Source: Dyella thiooxydans | Lineage (GTDB): Bacteria; Pseudomonadota; Gammaproteobacteria; Xanthomonadales; Rhodanobacteraceae | NCBI RefSeq assembly: GCF_001641285.1 | Contig: NZ_CP014841.1 | Coordinates: 2,418,001 to 2,482,000, forward strand | Direction: 5' to 3' | DNA: 64,000 nt | Shown: piece after piece, positions 1 through 7,354 of the stretch | Layout: every line of letters begins with the position of its first letter | How positions within the stretch are numbered: position 1 is the first letter of the stretch | Translations under genes and position numbers: made by a program | Notes under the pieces: model-generated | Database searches by the model: none | Seen by the model: only the letters and a program-made list of their open reading frames with translations | Told to the model about the DNA's origin: nothing

Positions 1-1707
1 GTGGTCGGCCACGACACCCTGGTCGGCTCGCGCCGCGTGCACCAGTGGGCCAACGGGCGACACATCCATTTCGCCATGAAGCTCTCGCGGCCGTTCGCCC
101 GCGCCGAGCTGTTCAGCGACGACCGCTCGCAAGGCGACGCCGGCGAAACCCGCGGCACGCACCTCAAAGCGGCGCTGCATTTCGACGAGGTGGGCGGAGC
201 GCCGCTGCTGGTGAAGGTGGGCCTGTCCGGCGTCGACGTCGACGGCGCGCTGCGCAACCTGGAACACGAGCAGCCCGGCTGGGACTTCGACGGCACCCGG
301 GCACGGGCACTGGCCGACTGGGAACGCGAGCTCGGCCGCATCCGCATCGACGCGCCATCGGACGAGGTGAAGCAGGTGTTCTACACCTCGCTCTACCACA
401 CCATGCTGGCGCCCACGCTGTTCGACGACGTCGACGGCCGCTACCGCGGCATGGACCTGAAGATCCACCAGCTCGAAACCGGCCAGCACAACTTCAGCAC
501 CTACTCGCTGTGGGATACCTACCGCGCGCTGCATCCGCTGTTCACCCTGGTCCAGCCCGAGCGCGTGCCGATGCTGGTGAACGGCCTGATCCGCATGGCC
601 GCGGAGAGCCCGGACGGCCCGCCGGTGTGGCCGCTGCAGGGCCTGGAGACCGCCTGCATGATCGGCTACCACTCCGCCTCGGTGGTGGCCGAGGCGATCG
701 CCAAGGGCTTCCCCGGCATCGACGTGGCCCGCGCCTGGCCGCTGTTCCGCCAGCGCGCGATGGTCGACGACTACCGCGGCCTGCCGTACTACCGCAGGCT
801 CGGCTACATCCCCAGCGACAAGGACTGGGAGGCGGTCAGCAAGACGCTGGAGTACTGCTACGACGACTGGGCGGTGTCGCATATCGCCGATGCCGCTGGC
901 GCGCACGACGAGGCGAAGGCACTGCGCCAGCGCTCGCGCAACTACCGCAACGTGTTCGACAAATCCGTCAGCTTCGTGCGGCCGCGCGGCGCCGACGGAA
1001 AGTGGCTGGAGCCGTTCTCGCCCGATGCCGTCGGCCACTCCGACAAGTGGCGTGACTTCACCGAGTCCAACGCCTGGCAGGCGACCTTCCTCAACCAGCA
1101 CGACCTGGCCGACTACATGACGCTGTTCGGCGGCGACAAGGCGTTCGAGGCCAAGCTGGACGGCCTGTTCAACGCGCCGCCCTCGCTGTCCGGCAACGCC
1201 CCGCCGGACATCGCCGGCATGGTCGGCCAGTACGCCCACGGCAACGAGCCCAGCCACCACGTGGCCTATCTCTACGCCTACGCCGGCGTGCACCACAAGA
1301 CGCAGTCGCGTGTGCGCATGCTGCTGGACACCATGTACCGCGCCGCACCAGACGGCCTGGCCGGCAACGAGGACTGCGGCCAGATGAGCGCCTGGTACGT
1401 GCTCGGCGCGCTCGGCCTGTACGCAGTGGACCCGGTCAGCACGAACTACGTGTTCGGCAGCCCGCTGCTGGACCGTGCCGAACTCGCCCTCGGCGGCGAG
1501 CGCACCCTGGTGATCGAGACCAGGAGCAACGGTCAGGACGCGCCGTACATCCAATCGGTGACCTGGAATGGCCAGCCGTGGACGCGCAGCTGGATCAGCC
1601 ACGCCGAGCTGGCGAAGGGTGGCACCCTGGTGTTCACCATGGGACGCACGCCGAACCCGGCCTTCGGCCGCGACGCGAAGGACCGCCCGCCGTCGATGAC
1701 GGTGTAA
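1..1707 (+). CDS. GH92 family glycoside hydrolase (alpha-1,2-mannosidase type), 5'-truncated
   Basis: The reading frame is open from base 1 and gives 568 residues, ending in TAA at 1705-1707. GH92 enzymes are calcium-dependent exo-alpha-mannosidases, usually about 750 residues, so the N-terminal beta-sandwich part probably lies upstream of the window. Family signatures seen are GNEPSHH near residue 415 (carrying the conserved Glu and His residues), GNEDCGQMSAWY near residue 457, and the SLWDTYRALHPL segment of the (alpha/alpha)6 barrel. The GTG at base 1 lies inside the domain and should not be taken as the real start. The enzyme is probably periplasmic or secreted, but the signal peptide would lie outside the window. 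A strong terminator follows at once. The family is clear; the exact linkage specificity is not. Confidence 0.9.
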   Translation: MVGHDTLVGSRRVHQWANGRHIHFAMKLSRPFARAELFSDDRSQGDAGETRGTHLKAALHFDEVGGAPLLVKVGLSGVDVDGALRNLEHEQPGWDFDGTRARALADWERELGRIRIDAPSDEVKQVFYTSLYHTMLAPTLFDDVDGRYRGMDLKIHQLETGQHNFSTYSLWDTYRALHPLFTLVQPERVPMLVNGLIRMAAESPDGPPVWPLQGLETACMIGYHSASVVAEAIAKGFPGIDVARAWPLFRQRAMVDDYRGLPYYRRLGYIPSDKDWEAVSKTLEYCYDDWAVSHIADAAGAHDEAKALRQRSRNYRNVFDKSVSFVRPRGADGKWLEPFSPDAVGHSDKWRDFTESNAWQATFLNQHDLADYMTLFGGDKAFEAKLDGLFNAPPSLSGNAPPDIAGMVGQYAHGNEPSHHVAYLYAYAGVHHKTQSRVRMLLDTMYRAAPDGLAGNEDCGQMSAWYVLGALGLYAVDPVSTNYVFGSPLLDRAELALGGERTLVIETRSNGQDAPYIQSVTWNGQPWTRSWISHAELAKGGTLVFTMGRTPNPAFGRDAKDRPPSMTV

Positions 1708-1712
1708 GAAAA

Positions 1713-1740
1713 AAGGCGGGCTTCGGCCCGCCTTCTTTCT
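1713..1740. terminator. bidirectional intrinsic terminator between GH92 and the DLH-family gene
   Basis: A perfect 9-bp stem (1713-1721 with 1726-1734) closes a TTCG tetraloop. It is flanked by T-rich sequence on the right and A-rich sequence on the left, so it can end both convergent genes. Confidence 0.9.
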
Positions 1741-1749
1741 AGCTTCCGC

Positions 1750-2538
1750 TCAATCCGTACCGGCGAACGCGTGGTCCAGCCAGTCGTGCATCAGGCGGTA
1801 GCTGCGCGCGGCGGCGGCCGCGTCGTACATGCAGCCGGGGCTGTGCTGGTCGGTCTCGGTGAAGCAGTGCACGGCATGGCCGAGCACCACGAACTGCCAG
1901 TCGGCCGGGCTGCCGCGCATCTCGTTCATGAAGGCATCGGCGTCCTTCATGGTCCAGGTGTCGTCGGCGCCGTTCATCGCCAGCACGCGGGCCTTGATCT
2001 GCTTGGCCAGCGCGGGGTTGTCGGTGGTGAGATCACCGTGGAACGACACCACCGCCGCCACGTCGGCGCCGCTGCGCGCCAGGTCGAGCACCGCCGCACC
2101 GCCGAAGCAGAAGCCGATCGCGGCCAGGTGCTTCAGGTCGATCGGCGCGTCCTTGGCCTGCGCCTTCAGCTGCGCCAGCGCCTCGTTCATGCGCTCGCGC
2201 AGCAGCGCACGGTGGGTATACAGCGGCTTGGTCGCGACTTCGGCTTCGGCGTTGCTGGTCGGACGCACGCCCTCGCCGTACAGGTCGGTGACCAGGATCA
2301 CGTAGCGCTTGCCGGCGATCATCTCGGCCTTCTTCACGGCCATCGCGTTCACGCCGTACCAGTTCGGCACCATCACCAGGCCGGGGCGCTTGGCCGCGAT
2401 GGCGTCGTCGTAGACCAGCACGCTCTTGAAGGTGGTGCCCTCGCGGGTCCAGGTCACCGTCCTGTGCACCATCGCCGCGTGGGCGACCACCGGACCGAGC
2501 GTGAGCAGCAGCAGCGAGGCGAAGCGAAGCAGGCGCAT
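1750..2538 (-). CDS. dienelactone hydrolase family protein, secreted
   Basis: 262 residues. The N-terminus is a Sec signal peptide (hydrophobic LLLLTLGPVVAHA, predicted cleavage after AHA near residue 21). The body is a single alpha/beta-hydrolase domain of the dienelactone hydrolase family. The nucleophile elbow GFCFGG places a catalytic Cys at residue 144, the acid is in NGADDTW, and the His is in LGHAVHCF, giving a Cys-Asp-His triad. A GGAG ribosome-binding site precedes the ATG. The natural substrate is unknown: secreted members are often annotated generically, and chloroaromatic degradation is not implied here. It lies downstream of the ubiquinone hydroxylases on the same strand with 28 bp between, so it may share their transcript. 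Confidence 0.85.
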   Translation of the reverse strand: MRLLRFASLLLLTLGPVVAHAAMVHRTVTWTREGTTFKSVLVYDDAIAAKRPGLVMVPNWYGVNAMAVKKAEMIAGKRYVILVTDLYGEGVRPTSNAEAEVATKPLYTHRALLRERMNEALAQLKAQAKDAPIDLKHLAAIGFCFGGAAVLDLARSGADVAAVVSFHGDLTTDNPALAKQIKARVLAMNGADDTWTMKDADAFMNEMRGSPADWQFVVLGHAVHCFTETDQHSPGCMYDAAAAARSYRLMHDWLDHAFAGTD

Positions 2539-2566
2539 GGGACGACTCCGTGACGGAAGGGATGAC

Positions 2567-3781
2567 TCAGCGGCCGGCGGCGTGGTCGGCCAGCCGCTGC
2601 TTGAGCGGAGCGAAACGGTCGATCAGCCGCACGCCCAGGGCACGGGCGGCGACCAGCGGCGGCGCCTGCCAGGCGTAGATGCGACCCAGCGTATCGAAGC
2701 CCAGGGCATCCAGCGTGTCGGCGCTGCGCCGGCGACGCGCGTAGCGACGCAGCACGTGCGGCGCGGCGATGTCACGACCGGCGCTGCGCGCATCGCGCAG
2801 GGTGTCGCGCAGCTCGATCACATCGCGCAGGCCGAGGTTCACCCCCTGCCCGGCCAGCGGGTGCACCGCATGCGCCGCGTCGCCCAGCAGCACGAAGCGT
2901 GGCGCGTCGTAGCGTTCGGCCAGCTGCAGGCGCAGCGGGAAGGCCGCACGCGCACTGCTGCCGGTGATGCGGCCGAGGCGGAAGTCGATCGCCACGCCCA
3001 GCTCGCCGCAGAAGGCTGCTTCGTCCAGCGCCAGCGCGCGTGCCGCTTCGTCCTCGGGCAGCGACCAGACGATCGAACTGCGCCCGTCGGCCAGCGGCAA
3101 CAGGGCCAGCGGGCCGCCGGGCAGGAAGCGCTGCCAGGCAGTGAACTCATGCGGCTGCTCGGTCGTCACGTGGGCGACCACGCCACGCTGGGCGTAGTCG
3201 CGTCCGCGGGTATCGATGCCGGCCAGCGTACGCAGCGGCGAGCCGGCGCCGTCGGCGGCGACCAGCAGGCGTGCGGCCAGCGAGCGGCCGTCGGCCAGCG
3301 CGACGTCGATGCGGTCCTCGCGCGCCTCGAAACCGGCCACCTCGGCCGGGCACACGCGCTGCACGCCGGCGCCATCCAGCGCCTGCCACAGCGTCGACTG
3401 CACCAGCGCGTTCTCGACGATGTAGCCCAGCGCCGCCAGCCCTTCGCGGCCGGCGTCGAAATCGATCGCCGCGCCGCTGGCGGCGTCCCACACGTGCATG
3501 CGCTCGTAGGCGCAGGCGCGTGCTTCGCGGATCGCCGGCCACACGCCCAGCTCGTCCAGCAGGCGGATCGAGGAGGCGGCCAGGCCGACCACGCGCAGGT
3601 CGACCTCGTGTTCGCGCTGCCACGGCGCGGGCTCGCGCGACTCGACCAGGGCGGTGGCGAAACCGGCCCGGCCCAGCGCCAGCGCGGTGGCCGCACCGAC
3701 CATGCCGCCACCCACCACCACCACGTCCAGCGCGGGACCGCGGCGACGCGCGCCTTCCTCCCGTCCGATCATCCGGCTCAT
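2567..3781 (-). CDS. UbiH/UbiF/VisC/COQ6-family FAD-dependent hydroxylase (UbiI/VisC-like)
   Basis: 404 residues. The N-terminal Rossmann motif VVVVGGGMVGAA binds FAD, and the second FAD motif GDAAHAVHPLAGQGVNLG is the form typical of UbiI/UbiF. These flavoprotein monooxygenases hydroxylate the polyprenyl-benzene ring during ubiquinone synthesis. The ATG overlaps the stop of the upstream ubiH by 4 bp (ATGA), so the two are translationally coupled. In E. coli ubiH is likewise followed by ubiI (visC), which favours C5-hydroxylase activity, but sequence inspection alone cannot separate UbiI from UbiF or multi-position variants, so no symbol is given. Confidence 0.85.
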   Translation of the reverse strand: MSRMIGREEGARRRGPALDVVVVGGGMVGAATALALGRAGFATALVESREPAPWQREHEVDLRVVGLAASSIRLLDELGVWPAIREARACAYERMHVWDAASGAAIDFDAGREGLAALGYIVENALVQSTLWQALDGAGVQRVCPAEVAGFEAREDRIDVALADGRSLAARLLVAADGAGSPLRTLAGIDTRGRDYAQRGVVAHVTTEQPHEFTAWQRFLPGGPLALLPLADGRSSIVWSLPEDEAARALALDEAAFCGELGVAIDFRLGRITGSSARAAFPLRLQLAERYDAPRFVLLGDAAHAVHPLAGQGVNLGLRDVIELRDTLRDARSAGRDIAAPHVLRRYARRRRSADTLDALGFDTLGRIYAWQAPPLVAARALGVRLIDRFAPLKQRLADHAAGR

Positions 3782-5001
3782 GGCAGCGGCTCCCGCACCG
3801 CGCGCGGCGGCTCACCACGGAAACCCATGCCGTGCCGCGCCAGCAGGCGCTGCAGCGGCGGCACGCGGTCGTAGGCCAGCAGGGCCAGCGAGCGGAACGG
3901 CGCCAGCAGCGGCTGCGGCAGGCAGGCCAGTTGCACCAGGCCGTGGCTCATCGTCATGGTGCCTTCGCGGTCCGGCGCGCGGCGCGCAGCGTACGTCTCC
4001 AGCAATGCCGTCGCGCCGGGATCGGCCGCTTCGGCAACCAGCTCGGCCAGGGTCAGCGCGTCGCGCAGGCCCAGGTTGAAACCCTGCGCGCCGATCGGAT
4101 GCACCGTCTGCGCCGCGTTGCCGACCAGCACCGCGCGCGGGCCGGTCAACCGCGTCGCCGCCACGCGGCGGATCGCCCAGGGCTGGCGCCGGCCGGGCCG
4201 GGACAGTCGCCCCAGCTTGCCGCCGAAGCGCTGCTGGGCGAGCTCCGCATAGGCCGCATCGTCCAGCGCGGCAATCGCGTCCGCCTGCTCGGCCGGCACG
4301 GTCAGCACCAGGCCGGCGCGGCGTTCGGCCAGCGGCAGCAGGGCGATCGGGCCGTCGTCGCCGAAGCGCTCGAAGGCACGACCGGCCGGGTCGCGCTCCG
4401 GCGTGATGGTGCAGACGAACAGGCTCTGGCCGTAGTCGTGGCGCTCGGCGGCAATACCCAGCCGCTCGCGCACGAAGGACTCGGTGCCGTCGGCGCCGAC
4501 CACCAGGGCGGCATCCAGCGTCTGCGCCCCTTCGGCCGTGCGCACGATGGCCCGCCAGCCGCCGTCGACCGTCTCCAGCGCCTCGAGCGTGGCCGGCGCC
4601 ATGCGGACCAGCTGACGGCAGCTGTCCAGCCGGCGCTCCAGCGCCTCGCCCAGCTCGCGGGCCGGCAGAGTCCAGCCCAGCGCGTCCACGCCGTGGCGGG
4701 CGGCGTCCAGCCGGGCGGTGCCGAACTCGCCGGCACGACTGACCTGGATGCGGGCGATCGGCGTGGCGCGCCCCTCGGCATGCGGCCACACGCCCAGGGC
4801 GCGCAAGCCGTTGACGGTGGCGCGGGCCAGCGCCAGGTTGCGTTCGTCGTAGCTGGCCGGGGCGACACGGCGCGGCGGCGCGGCATCGAGCAGGGTGGCC
4901 GGCACGCCGGCGGCATCGAGCGCGATCGCCAGACTGGCGCCGACCAGGCCGCCGCCGACGATGAGGACGCCGCGCGGAGCGGCCGGGTCGTTCAGGTTCA
5001 T
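3778..5001 (-). CDS. ubiH: 2-octaprenyl-6-methoxyphenol hydroxylase UbiH
   Basis: 407 residues. The N-terminal FAD-binding GVLIVGGGLVGASLA is followed by the second FAD motif GNAAQTVHPIGAQGFNLGLRD. The Asn-Ala-Ala-Gln form of the latter is the UbiH signature and separates it from the GDAAH paralogue downstream. It catalyses ring hydroxylation in aerobic ubiquinone synthesis. The start at 5001 sits only 7 nt after a TATCAT -10 box, with no Shine-Dalgarno sequence, so the mRNA may be leaderless. Unlike many gammaproteobacteria, no pepP, ygfB or zapA precedes it; the upstream neighbour is the divergent BtuM-like gene. Confidence 0.88.
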   Translation of the reverse strand: MNLNDPAAPRGVLIVGGGLVGASLAIALDAAGVPATLLDAAPPRRVAPASYDERNLALARATVNGLRALGVWPHAEGRATPIARIQVSRAGEFGTARLDAARHGVDALGWTLPARELGEALERRLDSCRQLVRMAPATLEALETVDGGWRAIVRTAEGAQTLDAALVVGADGTESFVRERLGIAAERHDYGQSLFVCTITPERDPAGRAFERFGDDGPIALLPLAERRAGLVLTVPAEQADAIAALDDAAYAELAQQRFGGKLGRLSRPGRRQPWAIRRVAATRLTGPRAVLVGNAAQTVHPIGAQGFNLGLRDALTLAELVAEAADPGATALLETYAARRAPDREGTMTMSHGLVQLACLPQPLLAPFRSLALLAYDRVPPLQRLLARHGMGFRGEPPRAVREPLP

Positions 5002-5008
5002 CCGCCAG

Positions 5009-5014
5009 ATGATA
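5009..5014 (-). promoter_or_regulatory. candidate -10 box for ubiH (leaderless)
   Basis: TATCAT on the minus strand lies 7 nt before the ubiH ATG. No good -35 is visible. If used, transcription begins at or next to the A of the start codon. Confidence 0.45.
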
Positions 5015-5064
5015 CGCGCCCGGCCCGCGGTTCCCGCAGCGGCGGCGCGTCGCGGCGGTCCGGG

Positions 5065-5093
5065 TCGCCAAGCGACGGACGGCCGACTAGACT
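5065..5093 (+). promoter_or_regulatory. candidate promoter for the BtuM-like/adenosyltransferase pair
   Basis: The -10 TAGACT is at 5088-5093 and the -35-like TCGCCA (4 of 6 consensus) at 5065-5070, with a 17-bp spacer. The leader is about 30 nt and contains an AGGAG ribosome-binding site. The 130-bp divergent gap is too short for a classical cobalamin riboswitch and none was seen. Confidence 0.4.
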
Positions 5094-5131
5094 AGGGGGT
5101 CGATTTTCGCCGCATTCCCAGGAGCCCTTAC

Positions 5132-5725
5132 ATGGCCATGACGCAGACCCAGCGCCTCGGCATCTTCAGTCTTCTTGCCCTGGTGATGGCCGCCACGCGC
5201 CTGCACCATTTCGACGCGATCCCGGATGCGTCCTGGGGCGTGTTCTTCCTCGCCGGCTTCTGGCTGCGCGGTTCCGCACGCTGGGCGTTCCCGCTGCTGA
5301 TGGCGCTGGCCGTGCTGGTCGACTTCTTCGCCATCACCAGCCAGGGCCTGAGCTTCTGGAGCCATTACTGCGTCTCGGCCGGCTACTGGTTCCTGGTGCC
5401 GTCCTACTTCGCGCTGTGGCTGGGCGGCAGCTGGCTGGCCCGCCACCAGGCCGGCCTGCGCGTCTCCACCCTGGGCCTGACCGCGCTGGCGCTGCTGGTC
5501 AGCGAGGGCGTGTGCTACCTGCTGTCCAACGGCAGCTTCTACTGGCTGTCGCCGGTCACCGTCGCCGCACGCAGCCTCAATGGCTGGTTCGCCAACCTGG
5601 GCGACTGGTACCTGCCGTTCCTCACCACCACGGCGATGTACGTGGCGATCGGCGCGGTGTTCCACGTGCTGGTGAGCCTGCTGGCGCGCACCGCCGACAG
5701 CTCGCGGACCAAGCTGGCCGGCTGA
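5132..5725 (+). CDS. integral membrane protein, candidate BtuM-like vitamin B12 transporter
   Basis: 197 residues, strongly hydrophobic, with about five to six predicted membrane segments (around residues 10-22, 35-45, 52-68, 82-100, 112-130 and 160-185). A single central Cys (residue 80, in FWSHYC) and conserved-looking polar residues FDAIPDASW near 27-35 precede or lie between helices. The size, the fold resembling an ECF S-component, and linkage to a cobalamin adenosyltransferase 7 bp downstream fit the BtuM family. In that family a membrane Cys ligates the cobalt and decyanates B12. The assignment is inference from size, context and the Cys; the alternative is an unrelated conserved membrane protein. 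AGGAG lies 9 nt before the ATG; a second in-frame ATG is two codons later. Confidence 0.6.
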   Translation: MAMTQTQRLGIFSLLALVMAATRLHHFDAIPDASWGVFFLAGFWLRGSARWAFPLLMALAVLVDFFAITSQGLSFWSHYCVSAGYWFLVPSYFALWLGGSWLARHQAGLRVSTLGLTALALLVSEGVCYLLSNGSFYWLSPVTVAARSLNGWFANLGDWYLPFLTTTAMYVAIGAVFHVLVSLLARTADSSRTKLAG

Positions 5726-5732
5726 CGCCGCG

Positions 5733-6311
5733 ATGGGCAACCGCCTCTCGAAGATCTACACCCGCACCGGCGACGACGGCAGCACCGGGCTCGGCGATGG
5801 TTCGCGCGTCCCGAAGGACTCGCTGCGCGTCGCCGCCTACGGCACCGTCGACGAGCTCAACAGCACGATCGGCATGGTGCTCGCCTGTGACGGCGTACCC
5901 GAGGACATCGCCGAGGCGCTGACCCAGACGCAGCACGAGCTGTTCGACCTCGGCGGCGAACTGTGCATCCCGGGCATGGCGATGATCGACGACCAGGACA
6001 TCACCCGCCTGGAGCAGGTGCTGGACCGTTTCAACGACCCGCTGCCGCCGCTGAAGGATTTCATCCTGCCCGGCGGCGGCATGGCGGCCTCGTGCTGCCA
6101 CCTGGCCCGCACCGTCTGCCGCCGTGCCGAGCGCGAAGTGGTGGCGCTGGGCCGTGAGGAAAGCATCCGCCCGCAGGCGTCGCGCTATCTCAACCGGCTC
6201 TCCGACCTGCTTTTCGTGCTGTGCCGGGTGCTGGCCCGCGCCAGTGGCCACGGCGAGGTGCTGTGGCAGCACGAGCGCCGCCGCAAACCCTCCGCGTCCT
6301 CGCACGATTGA
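5733..6311 (+). CDS. PduO-type ATP:cob(I)alamin adenosyltransferase
   Basis: 192 residues. The N-terminal ATP-binding motif KIYTRTGDDGSTGLGDG and the following YGTVDELNSTIG are diagnostic of PduO-type enzymes, as are the C-terminal arginine-rich CRRAERE and SRYLNRLSDLLFVL. The enzyme transfers the 5'-deoxyadenosyl group of ATP to cob(I)alamin, producing coenzyme B12. It is cytoplasmic and acts as a trimer in the family. It starts 7 bp after the BtuM-like gene and is followed 6 bp later by the HDAC-family gene, so the three probably form one operon. No B12-dependent enzyme is visible in the window. Confidence 0.93.
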   Translation: MGNRLSKIYTRTGDDGSTGLGDGSRVPKDSLRVAAYGTVDELNSTIGMVLACDGVPEDIAEALTQTQHELFDLGGELCIPGMAMIDDQDITRLEQVLDRFNDPLPPLKDFILPGGGMAASCCHLARTVCRRAEREVVALGREESIRPQASRYLNRLSDLLFVLCRVLARASGHGEVLWQHERRRKPSASSHD

Positions 6312-6317
6312 GCGCGC

Positions 6318-7238
6318 ATGCTGCGCCTGTATACCCATGAGAGCTGTCTGCGACACGACCCCTGCCCGGGGCATGCCGAGTCGCCGCTACGCCTCAAGGC
6401 CGTACTGCAGGCGCTGGACGCCGACCGCTTCGCGACGGTAGACCGCGTGGAGGCGCCCCGCGCCAGCCGCGAGCAGCTGTTGCGCGTTCACGACGCCGCG
6501 CACGTCGACCGCGTGTTGGGCAGCGCACCGCAAGAAGGGCGGGTCCAGCTCGACCCGGACACCTGGATGTCGCCCGGCTCCGATGAGGCTGCCCTGCGCG
6601 CCGCCGGCGCCACCTGTGCCGCAGTGGACGCAGTGCTTTCCGGCCAGGTGCCGCGTGCGTTCTGCGCCGTGCGCCCGCCGGGCCACCACGCGACGTCCGG
6701 CGAGGCGATGGGTTTCTGCCTGTTCAATTCGATCGCCGTGGCGGCCGCGCATGCCGTCGTTGCCCATGGCCTGCAGCGCGTCCTGATCGCCGACTTCGAC
6801 GTGCACCACGGCAACGGCACGCAGGACATCTTCGAGCGCGAACCGCGGGTGATGTTCGTCTCCAGCCACCAGTCGCCGCTGTATCCGGAGACCGGCTTCG
6901 CGCACGAACACGGCGTCGGCAACATCCTCAACGCGCCGCTACCGGCTGGCGCCGGCTCGATGGAGTTTCGCGAGACCTGGCATCACGACCTGCTGCCACG
7001 CATGCACGCCTTCAAGCCGCAGCTGGTACTGGTCTCGGCCGGCTTCGACGCGCACCGTGACGACCCGCTCGCGGACCTGCGACTGGGCACCGAGGACTAC
7101 GCGTGGATCACCCACCAGCTGGTCGAACTGGCCCGTGCGCATGCCGGCGGCCGGCTGGTGTCCAGCCTCGAAGGCGGATACGACCTGCGTGCGTTGGCCG
7201 CGAGCGCCGCCGCGCACGTCGAGGCGCTGCTCTACTGA
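6318..7238 (+). CDS. histone deacetylase superfamily protein (zinc-dependent amidohydrolase)
   Basis: 306 residues covering one complete arginase/HDAC-fold domain. Catalytic features seen are RPPGHHA (tandem His), DFDVHHGNGTQDIF (zinc ligands Asp and His) and SAGFDAHRDDPL (third zinc ligand). Bacterial members deacetylate acetyl-lysine or acetylpolyamines; the length and motifs resemble the AcuC/HDAH class-II-like group. The actual substrate cannot be told from sequence. It is 6 bp downstream of the adenosyltransferase, so probably co-transcribed, though no functional link to B12 is evident. Confidence 0.88.
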   Translation: MLRLYTHESCLRHDPCPGHAESPLRLKAVLQALDADRFATVDRVEAPRASREQLLRVHDAAHVDRVLGSAPQEGRVQLDPDTWMSPGSDEAALRAAGATCAAVDAVLSGQVPRAFCAVRPPGHHATSGEAMGFCLFNSIAVAAAHAVVAHGLQRVLIADFDVHHGNGTQDIFEREPRVMFVSSHQSPLYPETGFAHEHGVGNILNAPLPAGAGSMEFRETWHHDLLPRMHAFKPQLVLVSAGFDAHRDDPLADLRLGTEDYAWITHQLVELARAHAGGRLVSSLEGGYDLRALAASAAAHVEALLY

Positions 7239-7354
7239 GCTCGGCAAAGGCGGCCTGCGACTGAATCCGCAGACCCTTTCGACGCCTTCGAGCCTGCCGG
7301 CTGCGGGACGTTTCTGCTAGCTTAACGGGTCATTTCCGCCTAAAGACTGCCATC

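Noticed and set aside
5002-5131. Possible cobalamin riboswitch before the BtuM-like gene
   Set aside because: The gap is only 130 bp, also serves the divergent ubiH, and lacks any recognisable B12-box sequence.
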